From NCBI GenBank assembly GCA_950097015.1, contig CATNEN010000001.1, positions 13,413,501-13,477,500 on the forward strand: a DNA stretch of 64,000 bases. Reading direction: 5' to 3'. The translations under genes and the position numbers were made by a program. Shown here one piece after another: positions 10,315-20,446 of the stretch (its first letter is position 1; each line of letters begins with the position of its first letter). The notes under the pieces were generated by a model that was not told the origin of the DNA, made no database searches, and saw only the letters and a list, made by a program, of their open reading frames with translations. The stretch is from Macrostomum hystrix. Lineage: Eukaryota; Platyhelminthes; Macrostomidae.

Positions 10315-11414
10315 CTGGGCGTAGGATCTGGCGAACATTGGGGCGCACAGAAAATCCCCACTGGGATATGAGAATTTCGTCTGTGGATCGCTCTAGACTC
10401 GTGCGATGTTTTCAACAGGGACGAGACTGGAGACTTCTCGCAGTTGAACTGGACATCAAGAGGACGACTGCCAATGACATTATCAGAAGATATGTAGATG
10501 AAGATAGGATTGATCTTAACGCGCGTGGAGGTGTGGTGAGACCAAAGTTCACTGAGGAGATGCTCGAGACATTGACGAGGTACGTGGAAGAGAAGCCGAC
10601 TGTAACGCTAAAAGAAATGCAGCAAAAGCTTGTGGCAGACTTTCCTGCTGCTCCTGTCGTGACAACGCAGGCAATTAGTCGTAGGCTTGACGGGACTTTG
10701 TGCATTACATTGAAAGATGTACGGCGGGTTCACGGAGATTGGAATAGTGACGTGACAAAAGAAGCTAGATTTCTACACATGACCTGGATGCTAGAAACTG
10801 GACTGTTTGTAAAGAATTTAATCTACGTAGATGAGTGTGGGTGCAACCTATGGACGGCACTAACTAAGGATGGGCGGATTTTGGCAATCGCGCAGTAATG
10901 ATTGCGAATTTGCAGCGTGGGCAAAATCTGACGGTAGCACTTGCTGTTAGCCCACAGTTGGGCCTGGTCCACCACCGCATCTTTGTTGGTGGCTTTACAG
11001 CAGAGAGGTTTCGTGAGTTTATGATTGAAAGTCGGGACACTTGTTGATGACGAGTTCATGGTACTTGCTGACAACGCCAGGGCACATGGAGTCGTGAATT
11101 TTGGGCGTCCTGACCAAAGGCTTCAGTTTCTTCCACCTTACTCGCCTTTCTTTAACGCCACTGAAATGGCAATTTCTTGCATGAAGGCGGCCCTGAAACG
11201 GCGCATGACCGACCCTGAAGTTGTCTTTGAATTGCATGATCGTCAGGCGGCTGTAGCAGCAGGTGAGACACTTCAGAACCGGCGTCTTCGCATTTTGAGT
11301 CGAGAAGTGGAAGCTGCGATGGTTGCGATCACGGAGGAGAAATGCCGACAATGGCACGAATTCACAATTCGGTACGGACCGCGGTGTCTGGCACACGGAG
11401 ACATTTTGGACTGA
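10287..11414 (+). pseudogene. Tc1/IS630-like DDE transposase
   Basis: The N-terminal half is open at 10287-10898: a helix-turn-helix region (LVRCFQQGRDWRLLAVELDI..TTANDIIRRY), a linker, and IYVDECGCNLW with the first catalytic Asp. After a frameshift near 10895 the protein resumes in another frame: TAERFREFMIESRDT, then VLADNARAH with the second Asp, then LPPYSPFFNATEMA with the final Glu, ending at 11414. The Asp-Glu spacing is about 30 residues, shorter than in Tc1, so a deletion or a less common IS630 subgroup is possible. The protein would excise and insert its own element in the nucleus. Terminal inverted repeats were not found. Confidence 0.85.
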
Positions 11415-11539
11415 CTACAGCGTGTTAACCTGTTCAAGCGACTTTAAAGCGTGATTTTATGCGTCTGTTTTCCTGTTTTGTTTGTTTAGTTGCTGTTTTA
11501 CTTCACGATTGACAATATATACTGGTTGCACTGACGAAT

Positions 11540-11670
11540 TTCACTTACTTTGACGAATTCGAAGTCACTTTCTCGAAAGAAATTACCATAGACACCCTTT
11601 TCATTCCCTTGAGCGCTCTATAGTTTTATATAGGCTGACGAATTAGAAGTCACTTTTGACGAATCCGAAG
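11540..11670. repeat. Short gacgaattcgaagtcac repeats
   Basis: Three dispersed copies of gacgaatt.gaagtcactt, near 11549, 11636 and 11658, downstream of the transposase. They could belong to its 3' end; otherwise nothing is seen in this stretch. Confidence 0.5.
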
Positions 11671-11689
11671 TTGAAAAGGTATACTATCT

Positions 11690-12190
11690 ATACCCATTGC
11701 CGAATATCCAAGAGACTTTCTCGCGTCTGACCGGGAGCAACTACTTCAGCAGCATAGTCTTAAACTCAGGTTACTGGCATGTACCCATCAAAGAAGAGCA
11801 TAAGTTCCTGACAGCCTTCTCTACCTTGACACGAGGACGTTTCAGAGACGAATGAATCTAGTATTAATGGTTATCCAGCACAAGTACGCTATGTAATACA
11901 TAGATGACATTGTTACGTACTCAAGGGAATTTGAAGATCACATGAGTCACCTACGAGAATTATTCCAGAGATAAGCAACTGCAGGACTAAAGCTGAGACC
12001 TAAGAAGTGTAAATTGTTCCAAAAGGAGTTGAGATATCTAGGTCATGTTGTAGGAAGAGAAGGAATAAGTACAGATCCTGCCAAAATCGAGGCGATTCAA
12101 ACTTGGACAACGTCACAAGATGTCAAAGAATTAAGAAGCTTCCTCGGCTTATGCAACTATTACTGCAGGTTTGTCAAGAATTATGCACAG
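11690..12190 (+). pseudogene. pol: Gyp4 degenerate Ty3/gypsy RT
   Basis: Readable across several frameshifts and stops: PNIQETFSRLTGSNYFSS, YWHVPIKEEHKFLTAF, YIDDIVTYSREFEDH (active site), KLRPKKCKLFQKELRYLGHVV and FLGLCNYYCRFVKNYA. This is the RT palm and thumb of a gypsy element different from Gyp1 and Gyp2. The reading frame continues into 14523 once LTR-X is ignored, so this is one element split by an insertion. It is too damaged to be active. Confidence 0.85.
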
Positions 12191-14522
12191 TGAAGTGGGA
12201 GGGGCGTTTGCAAGCGCTGACCTGCACTCATGGGAGACGACTCCTAGGGCGGGCGACAGAGTCGACTTAAATGTCCGCCTAGCTACACGCGAGATGTCGC
12301 GGAGAGAGGGAGATGAAGGGGGAGAGAAGGGAGGTTCAGCGGATGCAGGGAGTGGTCCTATCGGCCTCAGGCTGGCCAGTCCCACTCGTCCCATAGGCCA
12401 CAGGCATGACTGCCGTGCCTACCCCAAGCAGTGCTCGAAACCGGCTAAAAGTCTAAGGGGAGGTGTCGGACTGCCCGGAATCGGACAGGACAGGGCTAAC
12501 TAGTCTACTGCCGTCAGTAGTGCGTGCGCAACTGACTCCTAACCTTGGTAGCGGTGGTCGAATCGGCCTAGGCTCCTGTCACAGAACTGCGGAAAGGCTA
12601 TCGGCAAAGCGGATAGTTGATCGAGGGTAGCGCCACGACCCAATGCGCCTACGTTGCCACCGCAGGCATTTGGGAACTTGGGTCCCCGGAGTACACAGCT
12701 CCTAGTTTATCACGCAGATCTAGACAAGCCGAAAAATAGGGCATTCTGCAACTTCCGTTTTAGACTGGGGTGAGAGCCCCAGAATGGATCGAGACACGCC
12801 TCAAAAGGGGATTCCTGAATTCGCGCTACAGGGGTCTAGAAAGGTGGTACTCAGAACTCGAATGAGAATCCATAGCCGGAATCCTACTCATGAAACATCA
12901 GACACATTCTTTACATTAGACTGCAGCCTACACATTAAGCAACTAACAAACCGAATCTGTGTGAGTTGAGGAAATCAGAGGCTGGAGAGATTAAGCAGAA
13001 CACTGGCTGAGTGATTACGCAAGCGCTGATTATTAGATCACACCCCTCGCTCCCATGGCCGCGGTTACGAGAGGCGGGGAATAGTAGGAGAGTTCAATTG
13101 GCAAAGGAATTTGACGCGCACACTGGAATCCGCCAGTGAGCGAGGGAAGCCGGCCAAGGAATCCCCCGCCACTAGGCAGCAATGCACCCGCTACATTCCG
13201 CATTTTACTCGCGAATCCTAGCTCCTTATTACTCTTATGCGCGCGTACAGTTGCCTTCCTGCCGCAGCCTTCGGCTCGGCATCACCAGAGCCCACCCCCT
13301 AGGGGATTAGCCACTCATCTCTGAGGGCTGTCTAACAGGTAAATAAAAATAGAGGCGGACACGGGATGAGAGGATTTAGATTGTTCTTAAATTGGCCTAA
13401 AGTAATTAGTGGCTTTAGAATTGTAAAGTTTATTAATCCGAGAGTCCTACCCTTGCCCGCTTTAGTTCCGCCTAGCTTAATAAATAGTCCCTTAGGATTA
13501 ACAATTAAAGACCGCTGCGCGGGTTACTTATCCGGATGTCGATCGGCCGCGTGCTGCAATCCCGTAGTTCTCGGGGAGAGGTAGGGCAAAGATAGCAAGG
13601 CAGAGAATGGATAAGCTTATTGCGATGCTGGCAGGGGCCAACGCACCAAGGAGCTCAAAGGCTCAATTAGAAGGCTCACCTAAAGAGGTGGCTGTCGCTA
13701 CGAGGGGGAGGGAAACAGGCAATGGGCCTGTGAGCGCTGATCTGAGCTTATAGCTCTAGGGTCTAAGCCCTATGTGGAGAATTGGGTCCGGAGTAAGTGC
13801 TCTGGGTCCGGTGGGAGTCCGGCTCGGCAATGGTAAGTCCGGCGGGTGAGAAGAAGGTCGGAGATGGTCCGCCGGGAAGGTCCTAGAGGGAGCAGCGCAG
13901 CGCGCTTGCTTAAATAGTCTTGCAGCACGCCAACCTCGTCATCCATCAAAATAACCCACATTCGCGCCAGCCTGTCAACGGGGAATCGAAGCGGCGATGG
14001 GCCACCCCGATTACCCAATGAACCGACGGCGGGAAACGACAGATGTTCTGCGCGAACAGCCGCCGGCAGTCGGCCAATGATTGTTACTCCGCCGGGACAA
14101 TGGGAAGCGCAGCCGCCGACCTGCCTACAGTGACATTTATATGTATCTAAAAGGAGGGAGGTCATAAAGTCGAGCTGGGCTCGAAGACTGTAAAGAAGTG
14201 GGGACATGAAGAATTAATGATCACTCATAATGCCCGAGTGTTTCCCGATATCTGATCGCGGTTTGGAGGGGAATTATGACCTAAACTACTCATACAATAA
14301 AAGTTATGGCCGCGATCAGTCATTCCTACAGGGGTCTAGACAGATCCAAGGAAAAGGGATTCGACGGCTACTTAATTCACCGCCGCCCCAAACCCGGCCC
14401 CAAGATTAATGATCTTGTTTGCGGCCAGCTGCTATGTGGGTCGCAATTATTAGATACTTAAAAATTTGAAAAATTCTGCTGGCTCACATTCCCACTCGAT
14501 TCCCGCAGCACACTCCACATCA
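12191..14522 (+). mobile_element. LTR-X copy A, nested in Gyp4
   Basis: A 2332-base insertion beginning TGAAGTGGGAGG and ending CTCCACATCA, flanked by a 4-base target duplication (acag at 12187-12190 and 14523-14526). Copies or parts occur at 28658-30757, 42565-43465, 46852-47320 and 61813-64000. TG...CA ends and the position of the 61813 copy after a gypsy pol tail indicate a very long LTR; here it would be a solo LTR left by recombination. Interior ORFs of up to 145 codons are not consistently kept between copies, and no protein domain is recognised. Nothing else is seen inside. Confidence 0.8.
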
Positions 14523-14820
14523 ACAGGCAGGACATTCGCTGTTCCAACTAACTAAGAAAGGAGTCCAGAACTTTAATTACAAGGTAGTAATTACTTGCAT
14601 TGGTAGACGGAATGAAGCATTTTATATTTTACCTTATAGGAAAGCGACTCCTAGCCCGTACGGATCATAAGGCAATCTTGTGATTGCTCCGACAGACTGA
14701 GGCTCGAGGAATCTTAGGAAGATGGATTGAGAGGTTCAGCGAATTCCAATATGACATTGAGCACAGAAGTGGAGAAAAGCATGGAAATGAAGATGTCTAG
14801 ACGACCACCGGAGAAGTCCA
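14523..14820 (+). pseudogene. pol: Gyp4 RT end and RNase H remnant
   Basis: Continues Gyp4 after LTR-X: HSLFQLTKKGVQ directly follows the RT sequence in frame. Near 14655-14800 comes an RNase H C-terminal segment (RTDHKAI, RQTEARGILGRWIERFSE, YDIEHRSGEKHGN). Several stops and indels break it. Confidence 0.8.
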
Positions 14821-14920
14821 ATGAAGAAAAAGATCAGAAGAAAAAACTGCGAGCAGAAGCTCAACTTCCTGCTATTACGGTGAATCGAAATCAGTCGATT
14901 GTTTTAAGAGAAGAAATATC

Positions 14921-15510
14921 TTGACTTACTTGACTTGAGCTGCAGGGTGCTCCGTACAGGCGGACGCAGCGAGGAGGCGGAGGAGACCGCCCATTCCGCT
15001 AACCCCTGGCAAACCAGACGACCTCAGGAGAGGTGGTGTTGCTCAGGGTGGCCCGTCGGACTCGCCTGCTGCGTGGTCTTCCGCACTGTCAGTGGGGAAG
15101 ACGTTGGCTCGCCCAGTATTCCGGAGGTACCGGGCAAGCTGAGAGATGCTCTCGGGCCTGCAAACATCGGAGAGAGTTGGGTTAGGCCCAAGGTGTTCAA
15201 GCCTTGCCCTGGTGGGTTAAAACTGGGCAGTGGCAGATAAAGTGTTCGGCATTTTCGCTGCCCGAGCTACAAAATGTGTATTTGTCCACCAGGAGCTGGC
15301 CCTGGAGAAAGCGATGCCGAGAAAAACAGCCCTGCCCTGAGAGGGCCATGCTGACTGCGCGGAGATCTCTGCGGTTCAGCTTTAAGACGGACATGGGACC
15401 GCTGCCCTGGACTGCTTGCAGTTCTGGGTCTTGGTCTATCTGTCCAGGTGCTGTGCCTCCATCCAGCACTTCAGCTTGAGGTTGGTCACAGTGACGGGGA
15501 TAGGAGCGCC
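14921..15510 (-). mobile_element. 5'-truncated LINE fragment inserted in Gyp4
   Basis: A 590-base insertion flanked by a 13-base duplication (gagaagaaatatc at 14908-14920 and 15511-15523). The minus strand (15197-15469) encodes the extreme C-terminus of a non-LTR polymerase protein: RRDLRAVSMALSGQG, then a Cys/His cluster with CSSGSENAEHFICHCP, as at the end of RNase H-bearing LINEs. The element 3' end is at 14921 and has a short microsatellite-like tail (caagtcaagtaagtcaa). It is dead on arrival, as is usual for truncated LINE copies. Confidence 0.8.
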
Positions 15511-15523
15511 GAGAAGAAATATC

Positions 15524-15800
15524 AGAAAAACAGTCTCAATACAGCCTAAGCCTTGTGTATCAGAGCTGTCAGACTATTTGTATGGAGATACAAATAAAGA
15601 ATTCAATAAAAGAAGGCACAGCCAAAAATTAAGAGAGGTCGGATTACTAAGAAACGAAATGATCGGCAGAAGACTAAAGTCAAGGAGAAAAAGACAAGAA
15701 ATTAAAATGGATTGAGACTGAACCACTGTAGAATGGGTCGCAATCGTCAGAAAAGGTCTCCTACGAAGCCAGAAATTTCAATCCTACTCTTCGTGGGTAA
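15524..15800 (+). pseudogene. Gyp4 pol remnant beyond the LINE
   Basis: A-rich, Lys/Arg-rich coding-like sequence that continues the Gyp4 linker after the LINE insertion. No integrase motif can be read, so the assignment rests only on position and target duplication. Confidence 0.4.
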
Positions 15801-15959
15801 GCAAAGGAAGTTGAATTTTAAGATTCGAATTGGCTCGTCCGACTTTTCAACACGACAACCAAGTATTGTTTTTACGTCTATTCTTTAAATTATTTCTGAA
15901 GTGTCTTATTTTCTTACCCCATATTAACATCTTCCCCCTAGCAGTGTCGCTCCGAGCAC

Positions 15960-16262
15960 ATCAACGGCTGAGCCCATGGATCTTGCAAGCAATGAAGGTG
16001 GAATTCTTGATAACCCATATCAGCAGCTTCCAAGCAACTACCATGATAGTGTTTTCAGCTGAAAGTTCTTGGTTAGAGATACGCGCTTCATTGAAGCGTT
16101 CTTTTGCAACATTTTTTACTAGCACGGGGCTTTGCTGCGATTGTGGTGTTAACGCAGCAACGTTTCGATGCACAGCTTGCCATCTTTTGCAAGTCTGTAA
16201 GGCTTGTCTTGGCAAACATCGCCGAAATAATCCACCTCACGTAGTGGAAGAATGGAACGTAA
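15960..16262 (+). CDS. Cysteine-cluster exon, possibly KDZ transposase-associated (CxC2-like)
   Basis: Within the open frame 15830-16270 lies LCCDCGVNAATFRC.AC, CKACLGKHRRN, NPPHVVEEWNVSF. The order C-x2-C ... C-x2-C ... C-x2-C ... H ... HxxEEWN resembles the CxC2 cysteine cluster that precedes the catalytic domain in Kyakuja-Dileera-Zisupton transposases. A splice donor (ggaac|gtaagt) follows at about 16260. Downstream pieces near 16700-17190 are coding-like but not recognisable, and no RNase H-like core is seen. A B-box-like zinc finger is the alternative. Confidence 0.45.
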
Positions 16263-16269
16263 GTTTCTG

Positions 16270-17460
16270 AAACGAATTGTTATGTTCAGAACCTGTAAAT
16301 GTAGAGTACTAAGTAATTTGTGATCAGTCTAGCCTATGAACATCTGCATGAAAGACGTTAGCAACTTTCGACTTCTGTAATTTAGATTCAGGAGAAAAGA
16401 AATTTTGCTGTGGCCATTCCAGTTTTGTCCTTTGAATCAACCAGACGAATATGTTTAAGAGATGGGCGTTTTCCCCGAGCTCGAAGCTCATCTTATCTTC
16501 GTTGCATTTTTTCATGATGGGGAGCCGATATTAAGCGGCTCAACAGGACCGAAGAAAGAAAAGGATCTGCCATAGACAGATAGCACATATAATACATATA
16601 AGCAAGGCAATATGCTTGAGTCCATAGTAAATACAATACAATTCCCATTTCCTGTAATGCTCATAAAATTTCTTCTCAGGGTCGCGCGTTTGAACAAATC
16701 AAGAATGACGTTCATCTAAAGCGCCGCTGTGGCTGCGAGCTTCCATCTTTAACTGCGACTGTATCGCTGATCACGGAAAATGGTATTGTCTTTACATGTG
16801 CCTTTGTATGACATCTTTAATTGCACTTCAAATTATGCACTGTTGATACTTGCTTAGATAATAGATGGTATTTACTTGATTGACGAACAATTTTTTACTT
16901 GCCAGTTTCCCTAAATCACTCTTTCAGCTGTTGAGCTTCATGCCACAATAGAGGTGTGCGATTGTGCTTCAATCTACACAGCCCTTCCACCTCACGGTTT
17001 CCTAGTGACTCAAGCGCCATCACTGTCTCCTGCGGTATGCAGTGCCGTATCAACAGCACTACTTCTCAGGACAGATTCTGTAGTTCGCTACTGTTCCGCT
17101 TCTCTGTCGTCAGTTTGTTCGGCATGGGAGAATCTCAACGGTCAAGTCTGGGGAAAATCTTCCGTAAGCCAATAGTTGCAGTGGAATCCTAAAATTTCAG
17201 CTGTTATTCCGGAAGGCTAATTAACAAACAACTTTTTTCCGTTCTCTGCTATCCCTTCTTTACTTTGACACCGTTGCTACTAAATAGATTTCCGCATAAT
17301 CTTTTGCAACTCAAAATTTCAGGTGAATATCTACCGATCGTTTAATACATTCGCCTGCTATTCGGCCTTTCAACGCCTTCTCCAAGACGTTCGATGGGAA
17401 AACCTGGTTTCTTGCCCTGCTTGCTTCCTGATAAGTTACGATGCCTGTTCTCAGTGAATA
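16270..17460. other. Sequence without a clear gene
   Basis: AT-rich sequence with short coding-like segments (about 16710-16790 and 16930-17190) that could be later exons of the cysteine-cluster gene. Frames are not supported by any motif. Confidence 0.4.
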
Positions 17461-17464
17461 GGTT

Positions 17465-17710
17465 TCCACCTTTATTAGTCGGGGCCTCGAGGAGGAGGGT
17501 AGGGGGCAGGGTAGAGGGGAGGGCAGTAATATTTTAGGGGCAGCGGAGGAGTGTAGAGGGCAGCGGAGAAGGGTAGGGGCAGCGGAGGAGGGTAGGGGGC
17601 AGCGGAGAGTGTAGGTGGCAGCGGAGTAGTGTAGAGGGCAGCGGAGAAGGGTAGGGGGCAGCGGAGGAGGAGGGTATGGGGCAGTGGAGGAGGGTTACGT
17701 TGCAGGAGAT
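17465..17710. repeat. G-rich minisatellite
   Basis: About ten imperfect units of gggtagggggcagcggagga with length variation. The guanine runs on the plus strand could form G-quadruplexes. Confidence 0.85.
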
Positions 17711-17879
17711 ACAGAAAGAGATAAATTATGCATTCTATTTTATAGAATAGGGCCTAGTATAATTTATTGAGAATATCTTAAAATGCTAAATCTAACCTTA
17801 AAAAACTTGCGTTGATAAATCTAGCAAGAAATGCAACATCTTCTTATGCTTTATATTGCTTTATAGGCCCGAACAGGCG

Positions 17880-18610
17880 TGAAGCACATCAGAGACCTGG
17901 CACTGAAGCGCGCGATTTGACGCTCCCCCTCCCCCCAACGTCAGGCCCGTGTGAACTGCGCCAATCAGATCCGCAAGGTGTTCAGCAGCCGGGGCTTGGA
18001 TGACATCCTAAACTGCCTGGTTGTTGAGGATGAGACCTGGCTCCACCTGGATGGCAAAAGCAGCAAGGCAGACAATCGCTGCTGGCTGGGAGCTGGGGAC
18101 TCCAGGCTGACTGTGACCAGGAGGTCCATCTCAGACAAGAAGACCATGCTGCTGGTGGCATTCACGCCAAACAAACGAGTCTCCATCTGTACAACTCCGC
18201 CAAACACCAAGGTCGATGGCCAGTACTTCATCGACTTTGTCCGACACACTGGGAACCTCTGGCGCACGCTCCGGTCAAACCCGATTCACCTGAACGAAGT
18301 TCTGTGGCAGATGGACAACGCACGGCCCCACACCTGTCAGGCTGTTTCGGATTTTCTGGCTGGACGGCGAGTAAATCTGCTCTGGCAGAGTCCCTACAGC
18401 CCAGACTTCAACTTGTGCGACAGGTTTCTCTTTAAATGGCTGAAGGCAGACTTTTCCCAGAGAAGTTTCGCAAACCATGATGAGGTCAAAGAAGCCGCGT
18501 TGCACTGGTTCCGACAGCTGGAGGAAAAACACCTGCAGGCTGAGGTAGAGAAGCTGTACGAGCACTGCCAGAGGGTGATTGATATTGGGGGACACTATGT
18601 TGTTGATTGA
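17880..18610 (+). pseudogene. mariner transposase (copy 1), N-terminally truncated
   Basis: Open from about 17951 to 18610. Catalytic triad of the DD34D type: VVEDETW (Asp at 18029-18031), MDNARPH (Asp at 18314-18316) and SPDFNLCD (Asp at 18419-18421), with 34 residues between the last two. All three residues are present. The N-terminal DNA-binding half is missing or scrambled upstream of 17945, so the copy is incomplete. It belongs to the same family as the minus-strand copy at 57.4 kb. No inverted repeats were recognised. Confidence 0.9.
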
Positions 18611-18833
18611 TACAGTTTCGTTCATCTGCGGATCATCGTTCATCGTTCATCTTCATCTATCATATTCGGGATGTTCGAAAACAGCCCTTCGTAAATATAC
18701 CGAAGATACACTCAGCATATTAGGAACCAATAACTATAAATACAGACCAATTTTACTAGGGAAAAGCAACCGTTTCGAAGCCTATTATAGAAACCGTTTA
18801 AATCTCCTCGTGAGCAATTATTACAAAGCCTTA
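18611..18833. other. Sequence between mariner and SINE
   Basis: Contains a short in-frame stretch (SGCSKTALRKYTEDTLS) of unknown origin that runs into the SINE insertion point; no function can be assigned. Confidence 0.35.
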
Positions 18834-19195
18834 ATAATAATAATAATTGCAGGAGGGCTGCGGGCAATGGCACATCATTTAGTGACACTAGACCCGCAGC
18901 CAGCGAGGAGGCAATTCTGCCCATTTCGCTGACTCCTGAGCACACACGCACACAAATACTGTACGCAGGCACTCGCTCGCACAGGTGTGTACATCTGCCC
19001 TGACTTTCTCATCGTCAGGCAGTGTACACTTCACTGTGTCTTGGAGGTTGGCCCTCAAGGGCGTCAATTGCACGACAAGCCCCAAAGCCTTCTCTCCGCG
19101 GCTGCGCCCCAAATAAATGTGGCCTCGCCGTGGAATCGAACTTAGGGACCGTGGTGCGAGAGGCAAACGCGTTAACCGCTCTGCCACTCACCCCC
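18834..19195 (-). mobile_element. tRNA-derived SINE (second family)
   Basis: A 362-base insertion flanked by a perfect 13-base duplication (ttacaaagcctta at 18821-18833 and 19196-19208). On the minus strand it begins at 19195 with a tRNA-like head: A box GTGAGTGGCAGAGCGG and B box AGTTCGATTCC. It ends with a TTA-repeat tail (complement of ataataataataatt). Its body differs from the SINE at 509-1091, although both contain a gtgtacactt motif. Confidence 0.9.
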
Positions 19196-19385
19196 TTACA
19201 AAGCCTTACTTATTTCTAGAGTAAGTGGAAGCCGTGAATACTCCGATCCGGGGAAAGCCCGAGTACAGACTGGTCAGAGAGCCTGAATTATCTGACTAAA
19301 TTGTCTAAAATACCTGAGAGCAGTGTCTCTAGAATTGCCTAGATCTAATATCTAGAACACTACAGGCAGAAGGCCAGAACTATCA

Positions 19386-19620
19386 TGTTGTGGCGGCCAG
19401 ACCAGCACGCTGCCGGCGCGGGCAGTGCACCTGCACTCAATCGGCCTGACTCACCCTGCCCGGGGGGTGGGTGCACCCAAACGGCCGGCGCGCTAAGCCG
19501 CAGGGTCTGGCACGGACTATGCGCACCTCCCCATGCCTCTCTGTCGCGCAGTATTTATATGCGACTGTGGAAAATAAAATTTGACCTACTCTCGCGCCAT
19601 TTCATTTTGCGAGTCGCTAA
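19386..19620 (+). repeat. Gyp3 5' LTR with TATA and polyadenylation signals
   Basis: Starts TGTTGTGGCGGCCAG. It contains a tatttatatg TATA-like box near 19551 and AATAAA near 19574, and is followed by TTGGTGAGCCCGAC at about 19622, which fits a tRNA primer-binding site. About 235 bases, a usual size for a short gypsy LTR. Confidence 0.75.
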
Positions 19621-19621
19621 A

Positions 19622-19636
19622 TTGGTGAGCCCGACA
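19622..19636 (+). other. Gyp3 primer-binding site
   Basis: TTGGTGAGCCCGACA directly after the LTR, the position where the 3' end of a host tRNA pairs to start minus-strand DNA synthesis. Confidence 0.65.
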
Positions 19637-19656
19637 ACCCCAGCCGTAGCTGAGGA

Positions 19657-20168
19657 ATGACTACAGAGTCAGCCGTTGCACTCAAACTGCCCACGTTTTG
19701 GGCATCTCAACCTCGTATTTGGTTTGTTCAGGCCGAAGCTCAATTCGCTCTGCGGAAGATCTGACGACACGAAGTACAGCTACGTCATCGCGGCGCTCGA
19801 TCAGCAGACCGCCGAGCGGCTCATCGACGCGCTGGAGAATCCGCCGAGGGAAGAAAAGTACAAGAGGCTGAAGGAGCGACTGCTCGGCACCTTTGAGCTG
19901 TCCCGACAACAGCGGGCCAGCCGCCTGCTCAACATGTCCGGCCTCGGCGACAGGCGTCCCACGGAGTTGATGGACGAGATGCTCGCCCTGCTTGGAGACC
20001 ACCGGCCCTGTATGCTCTTCGAAGAGCTGTTCCGCCAGCAGCTGCCCGCTGAGGTCAGAATGGCAATGGCGACCGCCGACTTCAGCGACCCGTGGGAAGC
20101 AGCGCAGCTCGCCGACAAGCTGTGGGCCAGCCGGCCGCAGCTCGCCGCGGCCGAATCTCAACCTGACT
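19657..20168 (+). pseudogene. gag: Gyp3 gag, truncated
   Basis: ATG at 19657 starts LKLPTFWASQPRIWFVQAEAQF, typical of the Ty3/gypsy Gag found with retropepsin-type elements. A frameshift near 19757 moves the reading to the frame that continues with ALDQQTAERLIDAL, LLGTFELSRQQRASRLL and GLGDRRPTELMDEMLALLGD. Gag would form the particle shell. It stops being Gyp3 at 20168, where the Gyp2 LTR sequence begins, so protease and pol of Gyp3 are absent. Confidence 0.88.
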
Positions 20169-20383
20169 CAATACCGTCAAATTCAGAGCAGGGTTCAAAG
20201 ACGAGGGAGTCTTAGAGTGATTCAGGAAGATCCCGAGGAAACAAGGTAATCTAGCCTGACTACCGGGTTGTTTCACTGCTAGGAAGCAACAGTGTTGGGG
20301 CCGGTACAAAATCCTCTCTGAATCCAGAGTCCTGTCTTGGTCATTTTACCAATTGTGTGTGCCACGCTACCACATGTACAACA
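20169..20383 (+). repeat. Gyp2 5' LTR, partial and chimeric
   Basis: Matches the end of the 3' LTR (28438-28649) and finishes ...GTACAACA, immediately before TTGGTGGCAAAGCGG (primer-binding site at 20384). Upstream it is joined to Gyp3 gag at the same junction as in the 3' LTR. The rest of the 5' LTR is missing. Confidence 0.75.
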
Positions 20384-20398
20384 TTGGTGGCAAAGCGG
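20384..20398 (+). other. Gyp2 primer-binding site
   Basis: TTGGTGGCAAAGCGG follows the LTR end exactly, as expected for a tRNA primer site. Confidence 0.65.
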
Positions 20399-20446
20399 TG
20401 TGATTCGAGTTAGCCTTTTTACTCATTCACTGCAGAAACGAACGCC

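Noticed and set aside
13770-14207. 145-codon minus-strand ORF in LTR-X
   Set aside because: Related ORFs in other LTR-X copies are shortened or shifted by indels and have no domain; it follows from nucleotide similarity between LTR copies.
19120-19195. tRNA gene on the minus strand
   Set aside because: A and B boxes are present, but it is the head of a SINE with target duplication, and no clear acceptor or anticodon stem folds by eye. The same applies to 1025-1091.
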